A stretch of 26,387 bases of DNA from Chloroflexi bacterium UBA6077 (GTDB lineage Bacteria; Chloroflexota; UBA6077), in NCBI GenBank assembly GCA_002436065.1, contig DIXP01000085.1:1-26387 (forward strand), written 5' to 3'. The notes under the pieces are model-generated. The model worked only from the letters and a program-made list of their open reading frames with translations, did not search any database and was not told the origin of the DNA. Below, piece after piece: positions 8,283 through 16,741 of this stretch (positions are counted from its first letter, which is position 1; the number at the start of each line of letters is the position of its first letter). Made by a program: the position numbers and the translations under genes.

Positions 8283-8311
8283 AGTATACCTCTTTGTCAA
8301 GACACTCCACA
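8283..8311 (-). promoter_or_regulatory. Possible promoter of the four-subunit hydroxylase operon
   Basis: The minus strand has TATACT (complement of 8283-8288) with TGTGGA 17 bp upstream, a poor -35. Transcription would start near 8276, giving a leader of about 80-110 nt before the FAD subunit. It faces away from the rightward extended -10 at 8332-8340 in the same 210-bp spacer. Confidence 0.3.
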
Positions 8312-8331
8312 CGGCTTACCCAGGATCGTTG

Positions 8332-8340
8332 TGCTATACT
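8332..8340 (+). promoter_or_regulatory. Extended -10 promoter of the MFS gene
   Basis: TGCTATACT matches the extended -10 form (TGn followed by a 5-of-6 hexamer at 8335-8340). No good -35 is visible, which is tolerated by extended -10 promoters. The predicted start near 8347 lies downstream of the ATG at 8277, which supports the TTG at 8412 as the true start of the transporter. Confidence 0.4.
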
Positions 8341-8411
8341 CGGTCCCTGGCGCAGACGAGCCTCCTTCCAAACGCAGCGGTATCCTCAACACAACGCCTT
8401 CGAGGTTCCCG

Positions 8412-9632
8412 TTGACCACGTCAGGCCTGCTGGCCCCACTGAGAGAGCGCGACTTCGCCCGGCTCTGGGCAGGACAGATCGTGTCCAACTCGGGGGACTG
8501 GGTCAACTACGTAGCCCTCACATCCCTGGTGTGGCACCTGACCGGCTCGGCCTGGATGCTGGCGGCCCTGCGCGCCTGCCACGCGGTTCCATTCCTGCTG
8601 CTCAGCCCCTTCTCAGGGGTGCTGGTCGACCGCTGGAACCGCCGGACGACGCTGATCGTGGTGGACCTCCTCCGCGCCGGCCTGGTGCTGCTGTTTCCAC
8701 TGGTGCACGACGTGACGGCCATCCTGCTGATCACCCTGGCCTTCAACATCGTGTCCACCTTCTACGCCCCCGCCAAGAACGCGCTCATCCCCAGGGTGGT
8801 CAGCCAGGATCGGCTGCTCTCGGCCAATTCGCTATCATCCACCACCTCCAACATGGCAATGATCCTGGGGCCGGCCCTTGGGGGAATTCTCTTGGCCGCG
8901 AGCGGCACCACAGCGGCCTTTCTATTCGACAGCACCACCTTCCTCTTCTCGGTGGCGGCCGTGGCTTCAATGTCGGTGTCGGGATCCATCAAGAGGAAGG
9001 CCGCGGCGACGCGACCCAGCGCCTGGCAGGATCTGTCCGAGGGGTTCCGGTTCGTCGCCTCCAGATCGGCGGTCCGAGCCGTCCTATTGATGGAGTTGGC
9101 TCTCGCGGCCGGGTGGGGATCCGTCAACGTGATCGCCGTGGTGATCGCGGAGAAGGTGCTGGGCGGCGGGTCCGCGGAGTATGGCCTGCTGTTGACCGCC
9201 ACGGGAGTGGGGGCCCTCGGCGGGGCGCTGTTCGCCGGTGCGAAGGGGCAGCAATTGGGGATCTGGCGGCTCTTTCCCCTTGGCTTCACCCTCCTGGGGT
9301 CGGCCATAGCGCTCCTCGCCGGAAGCAGCGTGCTGTTCGCGGCCCTCATTGCCTTCTTCTTCATGGGAACCGGCAGGATCGTCATCGATGTTGCATCCGT
9401 GACCACCTACCAGAAGGCCGTACCCGATGCACTCCTCGGCCGCGTCTTTGCCCTGCGCCACATGGTGACCCACGTCGCCATACTCACCTTCAACCAGTTG
9501 GCTGGCTTCTTCACCGACGCTGCCTCGGTCACTCCCATCCTGGCTGCGGCGGCGGCCATTCAGCTCGTCTTCGTGCCGCTCTCCCTCCTCTTTCTAGCCA
9601 AGCCCCGAGCACTCGATCCTGATAGTAGTTGA
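8412..9632 (+). CDS. MFS transporter, EntS/MFS_3-like exporter
   Basis: This is a 406-residue inner-membrane protein with about 10-12 hydrophobic segments and the MFS motif A variant GVLVDRWNRR at residues 69-78, between helices 2 and 3. It resembles the MFS_3 family that includes the enterobactin exporter EntS and macrolide efflux proteins, so it probably exports a small amphipathic compound. The reading frame is open upstream to 8103, but similarity begins at the segment LRERDFARLW. A TTG at 8412 with GAGG 6 nt upstream fits; ATG 8277 lies before the likely promoter. It is divergent from the molybdenum hydroxylase operon, with no clear functional link. Confidence 0.85.
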   Translation: MTTSGLLAPLRERDFARLWAGQIVSNSGDWVNYVALTSLVWHLTGSAWMLAALRACHAVPFLLLSPFSGVLVDRWNRRTTLIVVDLLRAGLVLLFPLVHDVTAILLITLAFNIVSTFYAPAKNALIPRVVSQDRLLSANSLSSTTSNMAMILGPALGGILLAASGTTAAFLFDSTTFLFSVAAVASMSVSGSIKRKAAATRPSAWQDLSEGFRFVASRSAVRAVLLMELALAAGWGSVNVIAVVIAEKVLGGGSAEYGLLLTATGVGALGGALFAGAKGQQLGIWRLFPLGFTLLGSAIALLAGSSVLFAALIAFFFMGTGRIVIDVASVTTYQKAVPDALLGRVFALRHMVTHVAILTFNQLAGFFTDAASVTPILAAAAAIQLVFVPLSLLFLAKPRALDPDSS

Positions 9633-9728
9633 CCGCATCCTCCCTTCTGGTCCAGTCTGTGCAGTGCGGCGATGAAGTAGCCCTTCGATCGCGTTGCCGC
9701 CAACCGCCCAGAAAGGAGGCAATACCTG

Positions 9729-11123
9729 GTGGATACCTACTCCACTGTTACCGAACTGCTCGATTCCCTGAACGGCGTCGCCGACATGGTGGCCGGCGAG
9801 CTGAGGGTAGCTAACGAGCAGAAGCTGAGGTCCGAGTCCGTCGACCGGTTGGTCCGCAACGCCGTCTTCGGCAACGACGAAGTTAGGGCCGCGTCCCGCT
9901 GGCTCATCTGGGAAGCCGGGCAGCTGCTGGGAGTCCACCCCTCCTCCATCCAGGGTCTGTACGAGGCCCGAGGGCGAGGCGATGTCGGCAACAACTTCAC
10001 AGTCCCCGCCATGAACATCCGCGGGCTCACATACGACGTCTCCCGCGCCGCCATCCGGGCCGCCATCCGTCACAACGTTGGGCCCTTCGTATTCGAGATC
10101 GCTCGATCGGAGATCGGCTACACAGAGCAACGACCGGATGAGTATGCGATAGTCCTGATCGCAGCTGCCCTGAAGGAGGGCTTTCGTGGCCCGCTGTTCA
10201 TCCAGGGGGACCACGTCCAGATCAACCGGAAGCGGTGGGAGAAGGATGCCAGCGCGGAGATCGATGCCACCAAGCGGCTGATCGACGAGCAGATTCAGGC
10301 TGGTTTCTACAACGTTGACATCGATAGCTCCACCCTGGTGGACCTCAGCCAGCCATCGGAGTTCGAGCAGCAGCGCAACAACTACTCGGTGGCATCGGAT
10401 CTTACCCATTACGTCCGCACTATGCAGCCAAAGGGCATCACGGTTTCTGTGGGCGGGGAGATCGGAGAGGTTGGAGGCAAGAACAGCAGCCCGGAGGAGC
10501 TAGACGCCTTCATGAAGGGCTACCTGGAGGAGCTGCACAAGAAGGGCGCCGACCTGAAGGGAATCAGCAAGATCAGCATTCAGACAGGGACGAAGCATGG
10601 AGGCGTCGTCCTGCCCGACGGGCGGATTGCCGACGTGAGCCTGGACTTCGAGGTGCTCCAGCGCCTCTCCCGCATCGCGCGGGATCAGTACGGCATGGCC
10701 GGCGCGGTGCAGCACGGCGCCTCCACTCTTCCGGACGAGGCGTTCCACAAGTTCGTGGAGTCGGAGTGCTGTGAGGTCCACCTGGCCACGGCCTTCCAGA
10801 ACATGCTCTTCGAGAGCGCCAACTTCCCCGCCGATCTCCGTCAGGAGATGTATGACTACATGCGGAGGGAGTACGCCGACGAAATGAAGGCGGGCCAGAC
10901 CGACGAGCAGTTCATCTACAAGACCCGCAAGAAAGGTTTCGGCCCCTTCAAGAGGAAGCTGTGGGACATGCCGACGGAGGTGAAGCAGGCGCTGTGCGGG
11001 GAGTTGGAGCGAAAGTTCGCCTTCTACTACCAGCAGCTGTCGGTCACGGATTCCAGACAGATGGTGGAGCAGTGGATCAAGCCCGAGAAGATCAGCAGGC
11101 CGAAGCCCACGGGGTTGAAGTAG
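9729..11123 (+). CDS. Class II fructose-bisphosphate aldolase-like protein
   Basis: This 464-residue cytoplasmic protein starts at GTG, with a strong AAAGGAGG 9 nt upstream. It shows the metal-site pattern of class II aldolases in order: GDH with His162, GGEIG with Glu244 (and Glu247), a GTKHGG loop with His290, and a QHGAS segment with His329. These match the zinc ligands and phosphate loop of the fructose/tagatose-bisphosphate aldolase family. It is about 100 residues longer than E. coli FbaA, with extra N-terminal and C-terminal segments, so it belongs to a divergent long subgroup. The likely reaction is reversible aldol cleavage of a ketose bisphosphate. It stands alone and ends at a bidirectional hairpin. 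Another sugar-phosphate substrate is possible. Confidence 0.8.
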   Translation: MDTYSTVTELLDSLNGVADMVAGELRVANEQKLRSESVDRLVRNAVFGNDEVRAASRWLIWEAGQLLGVHPSSIQGLYEARGRGDVGNNFTVPAMNIRGLTYDVSRAAIRAAIRHNVGPFVFEIARSEIGYTEQRPDEYAIVLIAAALKEGFRGPLFIQGDHVQINRKRWEKDASAEIDATKRLIDEQIQAGFYNVDIDSSTLVDLSQPSEFEQQRNNYSVASDLTHYVRTMQPKGITVSVGGEIGEVGGKNSSPEELDAFMKGYLEELHKKGADLKGISKISIQTGTKHGGVVLPDGRIADVSLDFEVLQRLSRIARDQYGMAGAVQHGASTLPDEAFHKFVESECCEVHLATAFQNMLFESANFPADLRQEMYDYMRREYADEMKAGQTDEQFIYKTRKKGFGPFKRKLWDMPTEVKQALCGELERKFAFYYQQLSVTDSRQMVEQWIKPEKISRPKPTGLK

Positions 11124-11131
11124 GTGCAGCG

Positions 11132-11179
11132 GATTTTCCCCGGGGGATAGACGCATGCACCTATCCCCCGGGGAAAATC
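11132..11179. terminator. Bidirectional terminator-like hairpin, perfect 19-bp stem
   Basis: The arms 11132-11150 and 11161-11179 are perfectly complementary over 19 bp, with a 10-nt loop. Each arm has TTTT next to a C-run on one strand, so both directions end with a short T stretch. It lies between the aldolase-like gene and the converging hypothetical gene, and touches the last base of the latter's stop codon. The position and symmetry fit transcription termination for both. Confidence 0.85.
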
Positions 11180-11859
11180 TATTCCTCGATGAGGCCCCGC
11201 TGCTGGAGATCCTCGCGGTACTCCTTGTACTGCTCGATGAGCGGATAGACCTCGTCCTGCGATAGCTGCTTCACCTGAGAGTAACCAAAAAAGAGGGCCA
11301 GTACCTCCGGAAGCTGCAAACCGGCCTTGCGCACAGCATCCTTGAAGCGCGCCGCCGCGAGAACCATCTCCGCCTCCTGGAGCACACTGTCGGGCTCAGG
11401 TGGTGTCGGGGTAGGTGGCTCACCCCTGAGGCAGAGCGGGCAGCGGTCGGCATCGTGCTCGAGGCTCTGCTTCTCGGGCCACTCCTGGACCTCCAGGCTC
11501 TCCGGTTCCAGGTGGACCAGCCGGTTGGGGCGGTGGGCCTCAGGGTCGTCGTACTCCTCCACCACCTGCTTCTGCAGCCCGGCCAGCACCAGGTGTCTAG
11601 CCAATTCGTCGCGGGTCAGCCCCCCTCGATTGAAGACCAGGGCATCATAGGCGCCGTACGCAACCCAACCCCTCTGCGACAGCCAGTAGGCCGCCTCGCT
11701 GGCCCTCCCCGCGGACTCCAGATTGAAGCGCGCCTCGTCCACCAGATCGATGGTATCGGGGTCCTCCGTCCCCTCGTAGTTCTCAATATCTTCCCCAGGC
11801 GCCCTCCACAGGTCGAGCACTATGGTGTACCTGCGCCTCATCTCGTCCGATCTACTCAC
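11179..11859 (-). CDS. Hypothetical protein with CPLC motif
   Basis: I do not recognise this 226-residue protein. It starts at GTG with GGAGG 7 nt upstream, so it is well supported as a real gene. Residues 1-130 are charged and mostly helical, with a possible winged-helix-like stretch around 65-105. A CPLC pair at 140-143 is followed by a proline-rich linker (147-156) and a helical, acidic C-terminal part (157-226) containing segments rich in Glu and Tyr. There is no signal peptide or membrane segment, so it is probably cytoplasmic. A single CxxC could be half of a zinc site completed by dimerisation. It was probably once divergent from the rhomboid gene before two glycosyltransferase genes came between them (inference). 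Confidence 0.75.
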   Translation of the reverse strand: MSRSDEMRRRYTIVLDLWRAPGEDIENYEGTEDPDTIDLVDEARFNLESAGRASEAAYWLSQRGWVAYGAYDALVFNRGGLTRDELARHLVLAGLQKQVVEEYDDPEAHRPNRLVHLEPESLEVQEWPEKQSLEHDADRCPLCLRGEPPTPTPPEPDSVLQEAEMVLAAARFKDAVRKAGLQLPEVLALFFGYSQVKQLSQDEVYPLIEQYKEYREDLQQRGLIEE

Positions 11860-11931
11860 GGTTTAACCTCCACCCGGCAGACATCTGTGCGTCACCTGCC
11901 TCGAGTGCAGCGGATATGGTACACCGCCCGG

Positions 11932-11971
11932 CTGCTCAAGATAAAGGGTGGGGGAATGGTCATCGGCTGGG
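11932..11971. repeat. 40-bp direct repeat, left copy
   Basis: This stretch, from CTGCTCAAGATAAAGG to ATCGGCTGGG, matches 15878-15917 at 39 of 40 positions in the same orientation. It overlaps the last codons of the leftward glycosyltransferase. The right copy contains the possible -10, ribosome site and an ATG in front of the rhomboid gene. The two copies bracket the two membrane glycosyltransferases. Confidence 0.85.
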
Positions 11972-13561
11972 GAGATCGATCTCGTAGACGCGAAATGAGT
12001 ACTTGCCTCCTGGCTTCCAGAAGACCCCTAATCGCTCGGCCTCTGGAACCTCCCTCTCGAAGGACTCCAGGTCGTCTCGACCATCGTTGCCTATGAGAAG
12101 CAAAGGGACATTGTGCGAACGCCAGGCGTCCAGGATACCTCTAGCATTCCAGATGAGATGTCCATCCACATAGTGGTGGACTCCAGGCAAATCCTTCAGA
12201 TAGATAGCGATGCCATCGTACGGAAGCCCACGATAGTGATCCGAGAGGACTATAACTGCCCCATCGTGCTCGGCAACCCTATGGCGCACCAAGTCGATGG
12301 CCTCAGCAAAACCGTAGCCCGAGGGCCATCCGTTCACGTACTGCCCCTGGTCTGTCGAGCAGAGTCCAGCCGATTCGGGGTTTGTGATCAACCTACTACT
12401 GAAGGACACGGAAGGCAGCAAGACAAGAAGCAAGCCAACAATACCTGCTCCCCGCTGGAAGAGCGAACGGGTGCGTGCACTGGGCGTTGGGAAGCCCGAC
12501 CAGGCAGTAAGCCTGCCGGTGATGGCGACCAGCGACTCGCTCGTCAGGAGTAAGAGAGGCACAACGCTCGACACAACATATCGGGTCGTGTACAGGAGTT
12601 GAGCCGTGAGCATTGTCGGTAGGGCGAGAACGGCCCAACAACATATTAGTGTCAGAGTGTGTCTGCGATTGTTGATCAGTCCCCACAGCACCGAGAGCAG
12701 CACCAACCAGTGTAGAGGTGCAGGGAGGTAGGTTTGTATCCATGACCAGTAGTCGGCGAGATTAGACTTCCAAAGATCCAAGGGGGGAGGGATCAGTGAG
12801 CTGAGCGGAAGCGAGAAGTGAGAGGTTTTCTCGATCAGGTTCTCGGCCTCCGGCGCCATGGCTAGTAGCGAGGCAAACAGGCCAAAGACGACGTAGCCGA
12901 TCGCCAGGTACGGCCATCGAGTTAGGGCACGAGAACAAGGAATCAGTAGGGTGCACAGTACAGGGACAGGCAGTATTAGCAGGGCCGTCATCTTGGTCCA
13001 TATCGCTGCGCCGAGTACTATGCCCTGCGCCACAGCTGCGGCACCCATCTGCAGACCGCCTCTCGCGCGAGTCATCATGAAGATCCCAATAGCCAGGCTC
13101 CAGACTGTGGCAGTGCAGAGAGGCCCATCGACGAGCGCCATCCTGTCGAAGATTACTGTGAAGGGAGAGACCGCATAGAGAAGAGCCGCAACCTGCCCGA
13201 CGTGTCTCCCTGCAAGCCAGTACCCCGCCAGGTACATGCCGAAGGTGCTGAACAGGCCCGCTACCACGGAGACCATCCGTCCGGCAACAAGAGGGTCCTG
13301 ATGGAAAACCATGGCTCCCGCCGCAAGCCACATGAAGAGCGGTTGCTTGCCATCCTCCTTGATGGGGATCAATAGAGCTACCCTGGTGTGCAGTTCGTGG
13401 ATTGTCTTGGCCCAATGCAGATAGATCGCCTCATCGGTGAAGAGCGGCAGAGATAGCAAATCCCACGATCGTACCAGCAGAGCCAGGGCGAGTATCGTGG
13501 CCAAGACGAGTGAGTCGACCTGGAACTGGTGCTTCCGAAGGTGCCTCAAGTCGATCCTCAT
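11960..13561 (-). CDS. Membrane glycosyltransferase, GT39/ArnT-like (GT-C fold)
   Basis: This 533-residue protein has about ten hydrophobic helices after a short basic N-terminus and a soluble C-terminal domain of roughly 130 residues. The first periplasmic loop has FTDEAIY with Asp43 and Glu44, the hallmark acidic pair of GT-C enzymes such as ArnT and protein mannosyltransferases (family PMT_2). Such enzymes move a sugar from a polyprenyl-phosphate donor to a lipid, glycan or protein on the outer face of the membrane. It starts in an ATGA overlap with the upstream membrane protein, so the two are made together. Acceptor and sugar are unknown. Base composition looks lower in GC than the flanking genes by eye. 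Confidence 0.83.
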   Translation of the reverse strand: MRIDLRHLRKHQFQVDSLVLATILALALLVRSWDLLSLPLFTDEAIYLHWAKTIHELHTRVALLIPIKEDGKQPLFMWLAAGAMVFHQDPLVAGRMVSVVAGLFSTFGMYLAGYWLAGRHVGQVAALLYAVSPFTVIFDRMALVDGPLCTATVWSLAIGIFMMTRARGGLQMGAAAVAQGIVLGAAIWTKMTALLILPVPVLCTLLIPCSRALTRWPYLAIGYVVFGLFASLLAMAPEAENLIEKTSHFSLPLSSLIPPPLDLWKSNLADYWSWIQTYLPAPLHWLVLLSVLWGLINNRRHTLTLICCWAVLALPTMLTAQLLYTTRYVVSSVVPLLLLTSESLVAITGRLTAWSGFPTPSARTRSLFQRGAGIVGLLLVLLPSVSFSSRLITNPESAGLCSTDQGQYVNGWPSGYGFAEAIDLVRHRVAEHDGAVIVLSDHYRGLPYDGIAIYLKDLPGVHHYVDGHLIWNARGILDAWRSHNVPLLLIGNDGRDDLESFEREVPEAERLGVFWKPGGKYSFRVYEIDLPSR

Positions 13562-15588
13562 GAGAGGGGAACCTCGTTGATCGCGGCACTAGGGTCCTGT
13601 TGAGGACGAATGCTTTGATCGCACGACTCCGAGCCAACTGTCTTGGGTATTGGGGTAGCCTCTCCATCACTAATGCGAAGTCTACCGCCGTACAGCAAAG
13701 AGGATTCGGCGGAGCAGTTGCGGTCGAGAAAGGGCGAGTGGCAGGCATCAATAACCAGGACAGATCGAATGGTCAGGATGAGCAGACCGGAGAACAGCCC
13801 CAGGAACAGAGCCAACGAGGGAACACCGAATTTGTAGTACAGGTAGAGATCCAGCTTCGCTCCGGTGAACATGAAGTCGTGAAGAAGTCGCAGATGGGCG
13901 CCAATCGGTGAGTAGTGAGGGTTCCACAGAATCAGGTCCAAGTTCGCGCCACGATCCCACAGGTTTAGCCACCCACTGTTGAAGTCGAAGAGAACCGCGA
14001 GGAAGTTCACCGCCAAGCCGAGCAGCACTACAACGGTCACCAGCAGGAGCGACAGCGGGCTGCGCCATGGGCGCTCTAGAAGTGTGGCAACTGGAAGTAC
14101 TAGCAGAGGGAGGATGGCTACCATATATCGATTTGCCCAGGTAAAGCCACCGAACCAGTCCTCGAAACTGCCATAGAGGAGAAGGCAGAGGAGAAAGACC
14201 CCTCCAATGACGTAAGTAGCCAGCCTGCGGCGCAACGCGAGAAGAGGGAGACAGCAGAGGCCGAGGATGGTGATCGGATTGTAGACGAAGAGCCCGAACC
14301 CCGGACTGAAGAGGGAACCATATAGCCCAACGAGGGGATCGGCGGAGAGGCCGGCCAAAGTTCCCTGGCCTCCGTGTCCAGTGAGCAGAAAGGAACCAGT
14401 CTTGACGTAGTTGTACCAGCCAACAAGAAGGGCTGTAGAAGCAAGAAGTCCGGTGCCAAGAGCCACAGTTCCGCGGAGACGAAGGTGCGGATTGCGTGCC
14501 AACTGACGAAGGAAAACCGCTGCCAAAGGCGACGCAAGAACGAGGATTTCTACCCTTGAGCCAATGGCGAGGCCAAGAGAGATACCAGCCAGGCCGAGGT
14601 GGACCGGTCTCGGGCGATACCCCGGCATGGCCAGGCAGAAGGCTCCCAACAGGAACATGGCCGCCGACGGTTGGCTGAAGAAGGTCTTGGAGTAGACCCA
14701 CGCCGAGGTACTCAGTGCATAGATCGCCACGACTGCGAGGGCTGTGGTGGAGCGGAAGCCAAACCTCCGTGCCAGGATAAACAGCAGGACAGATGTGCCA
14801 GCGGTGATCAAGGGATTGACCATCAGGTCGAGGAGTGGAGGAGCAGCGTTGGGTATTGGGAATGCTGGGGAAGGCGGATCAGCCTCGATCCCCAGGATGC
14901 TCGAAATCCAGTAGCCGGGAATTCCCAAGAGAGATGGCACGAGTCCGTACTTCGAGTACCAAAATGGGGCATTCCCGCGGGCGATGGCTGGTTCGTCCCT
15001 GGGGATGGCGACGGATCCCCTATCCACCAGATTCTGAGTCACGTAGTACATAGCGCTTTCGTCGGGGCTGTAGAGGTGACCGCCTGCGGTGAACAGGTAC
15101 AGGCAGGCCAACACCACAAAGATCAACAGATGAGGTGCATACGCCCTCCTCAGCCACGCTCTGATCGGTCCTGAGTCCGAAAGCTGCCACAAGAGCACAG
15201 CCGCCTGCGCAAGGATGCATCCAATCGAGGGGATCCACAGCACAAGACTCCTGGGTATCGCCCTGTTAGTCACGAAGTGGAAGAGGGCATCAGAGCCGTA
15301 AATCGTGACAAGGGTTATGGCCGCCAATAGCAGTGGGGTAGAGGATACCGCGACCCTGGTGAGAGCCTTGTCGGCTGATAGCCCCAGACCCCTCTTGAGC
15401 GTCAGACCCAGAAGAACGCACCAGGCCGTGATCCCCACCTGCACGCCTATGAAGGCAATCAGCCATGTCCTGCTCACGCTTGCTGGAGTGGTTCTGCCTA
15501 ACTCGATAGAGACCAGGAGTGCCGACCAGGAGGTGGTAGTGGTCAACAAGAGGATGGACCAGAAGGCTCTACGAGCGATGGCTGGCAC
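13558..15588 (-). CDS. Multi-pass membrane protein, probable GT-C glycosyltransferase
   Basis: This protein of about 676 residues has around 14 hydrophobic segments. After the first four or five helices comes YSPDESAMYY with Asp176-Glu177, similar to the acidic pair of GT-C glycosyltransferases, then further helices and a soluble tail of about 70 residues. I place it in the PMT_2/GT39-like group with less certainty than its partner. The frame extends to a TTG at 15627 with no ribosome site. I chose the GTG at 15588, which has GAGG 10 nt upstream. It overlaps the next gene by 4 nt, and the pair may act on a common lipid-linked sugar. An alternative is a polymer-processing membrane protein without transferase activity. 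Confidence 0.72.
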   Translation of the reverse strand: MPAIARRAFWSILLLTTTTSWSALLVSIELGRTTPASVSRTWLIAFIGVQVGITAWCVLLGLTLKRGLGLSADKALTRVAVSSTPLLLAAITLVTIYGSDALFHFVTNRAIPRSLVLWIPSIGCILAQAAVLLWQLSDSGPIRAWLRRAYAPHLLIFVVLACLYLFTAGGHLYSPDESAMYYVTQNLVDRGSVAIPRDEPAIARGNAPFWYSKYGLVPSLLGIPGYWISSILGIEADPPSPAFPIPNAAPPLLDLMVNPLITAGTSVLLFILARRFGFRSTTALAVVAIYALSTSAWVYSKTFFSQPSAAMFLLGAFCLAMPGYRPRPVHLGLAGISLGLAIGSRVEILVLASPLAAVFLRQLARNPHLRLRGTVALGTGLLASTALLVGWYNYVKTGSFLLTGHGGQGTLAGLSADPLVGLYGSLFSPGFGLFVYNPITILGLCCLPLLALRRRLATYVIGGVFLLCLLLYGSFEDWFGGFTWANRYMVAILPLLVLPVATLLERPWRSPLSLLLVTVVVLLGLAVNFLAVLFDFNSGWLNLWDRGANLDLILWNPHYSPIGAHLRLLHDFMFTGAKLDLYLYYKFGVPSLALFLGLFSGLLILTIRSVLVIDACHSPFLDRNCSAESSLLYGGRLRISDGEATPIPKTVGSESCDQSIRPQQDPSAAINEVPLS

Positions 15589-15861
15589 GCTACTCGGACC
15601 TCGCTTGTTACTCTCGGAGCTTGCCAACTGACACGGGCAGCAGCTACTACTGAGTCTATTAGAACAATAAGTCTATCGGCGGATGCTGGAAATGGAAGAC
15701 AACAAGCCACATGCACCCAGTGCCATTTGGACAGGCAGCAGCACAGTTCATACAGGTCGGTGCCACCGCACAGGCTACCACGGTCCACCTGCTGATGTCC
15801 ACGCCGCAGCAACACCCATGAACGATCTGCACCGTGGTCACCATCGCCAAGACAGTGGTGG

Positions 15862-15891
15862 TAGACAACCTGCCCAACTGCTCAAGATAAA
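15862..15891 (+). promoter_or_regulatory. Possible promoter of the rhomboid gene
   Basis: TAGACA at 15862-15867 (5 of 6 to the -35 consensus), an 18-bp spacer, and GATAAA at 15886-15891 (4 of 6). Transcription would start near 15898, about 85 nt before the TTG start chosen for the rhomboid gene. The -10 half lies within the duplicated 40-bp sequence; the left repeat copy lacks the -35. Confidence 0.35.
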
Positions 15892-15917
15892 GGGTGGGGG
15901 AATGGTCATCGACTGGG
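15878..15917. repeat. 40-bp direct repeat, right copy
   Basis: Right partner of the copy at 11932-11971, with one A/G difference. It contains AAGGG and an ATG at 15902 in frame with the rhomboid gene, so it looks like a gene leader. The distance between copies is 3946 bp, which spans both glycosyltransferase genes. Confidence 0.85.
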
Positions 15918-15982
15918 AGAACCATGCAGATGGTTTGCTTCTTGCCTTTGACGGGCATAAGTCAGGGCCCACGGAGAGGCAC

Positions 15983-16684
15983 TTGATCCCGATCGACGAC
16001 ATGCCGCAGCGGCGACGAACCCATTTCCCAGGGGTCACCCTGTTCCTTCTGGTAGCAAACGTCTTCGTGTTCGTATACTCCGTGTCCCTAGGCTCAGGCT
16101 ACGGCTTCTTCCTCCAAAGTTGGGGGCTGACACCAGCCGAGATAACGACCGGCCGTGACGTTGGGGTGCCCACCGCCATCCCTGTGTACTTGACACTGTT
16201 CACGTCACTCTTTCTCCACGCTGGGATACTCCATCTTGCGGGGAACATGATCTTTCTCTGGGTCTTCGGGGACAACGTGGAGGACACCTTCGGCCACATC
16301 GGTTTCATCGGCTTCTACCTGGCCTGCGGGATCGTCGCCAGCCTCTTTCAGATCATCTCAGACCCGATGTCCCAGATTCCCAACGTGGGAGCCAGCGGGG
16401 CCATAGCCGGCGTTCTCGCGGCCTACCTGCTGCTCTTCCCCGGCTCGGTGGTCCGCACCCTGCTGTTCATCGGGCCATTCATCACCTTCACCAGGGTGTC
16501 GGCCTTCCTGCTGATACTAGTGTGGTTGGTGTTCCAACTGGTGAGCGCCTTGCTGGAGCTTGGTTTCGCTACAGATGGGTCTAGTGTGGCCTTCTGGGCA
16601 CACATAGGGGGATTCGCAGCCGGGTTTGCGATAGCGGCAGTGTGGAAGTTGGCCCGGCACCTTCCTCTGGGGACCGGGGTGTAG
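15983..16684 (+). CDS. Rhomboid family intramembrane serine protease
   Basis: This 233-residue polytopic membrane protein has six or seven helices. The catalytic serine is Ser138 in GASG, and the catalytic histidine is His207 in the AHIGG segment of the last core helix. The HAGILHLAGN stretch (His79, His84, Asn88) gives the conserved oxyanion-side residues of bacterial rhomboids. It cleaves transmembrane helices of substrate proteins within the lipid bilayer. I chose TTG at 15983 because GGAG lies 6 nt upstream and because the family N-terminus (IPIDD followed by basic residues) begins there. ATG 15902, inside the repeated leader, would add 27 residues that do not look like the family. It ends near a hairpin shared with the sigma factor gene. 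Confidence 0.9.
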   Translation: MIPIDDMPQRRRTHFPGVTLFLLVANVFVFVYSVSLGSGYGFFLQSWGLTPAEITTGRDVGVPTAIPVYLTLFTSLFLHAGILHLAGNMIFLWVFGDNVEDTFGHIGFIGFYLACGIVASLFQIISDPMSQIPNVGASGAIAGVLAAYLLLFPGSVVRTLLFIGPFITFTRVSAFLLILVWLVFQLVSALLELGFATDGSSVAFWAHIGGFAAGFAIAAVWKLARHLPLGTGV

Positions 16685-16741
16685 AGGTGATGTTGACGAT
16701 CATTCCTCTTGCGAAAGAGCTCCCAGCGAGTTGGCGCAAGC

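Larger units (their letters stand above)
15589..15982. other. Intergenic region between glycosyltransferase pair and rhomboid gene
   Basis: About 390 bp without an accepted gene. It holds the right copy of the 40-bp repeat and a possible rightward promoter. Frames such as 15659-15958 on the minus strand are cysteine-rich but have no ribosome site and look spurious. An AT-rich patch near 15640-15680 may hold the leftward promoter for the glycosyltransferases, but I cannot define it. Confidence 0.5.

Noticed and set aside
8103..8411. Upstream extension of the MFS protein to 8103 or ATG 8277
   Set aside because: It would overlap the divergent FAD gene or start before the likely promoter, and adds no family sequence.
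8294..9622. Long 442-codon frame overlapping the MFS gene on the same strand
   Set aside because: Its translation is rich in Gly, Arg and Pro with no membrane or domain pattern; the frame-3 protein is a clear MFS transporter.
15659..15958. Cysteine-rich 99-codon frame, minus strand
   Set aside because: No ribosome site, no coding context, and overlap with the repeated leader.
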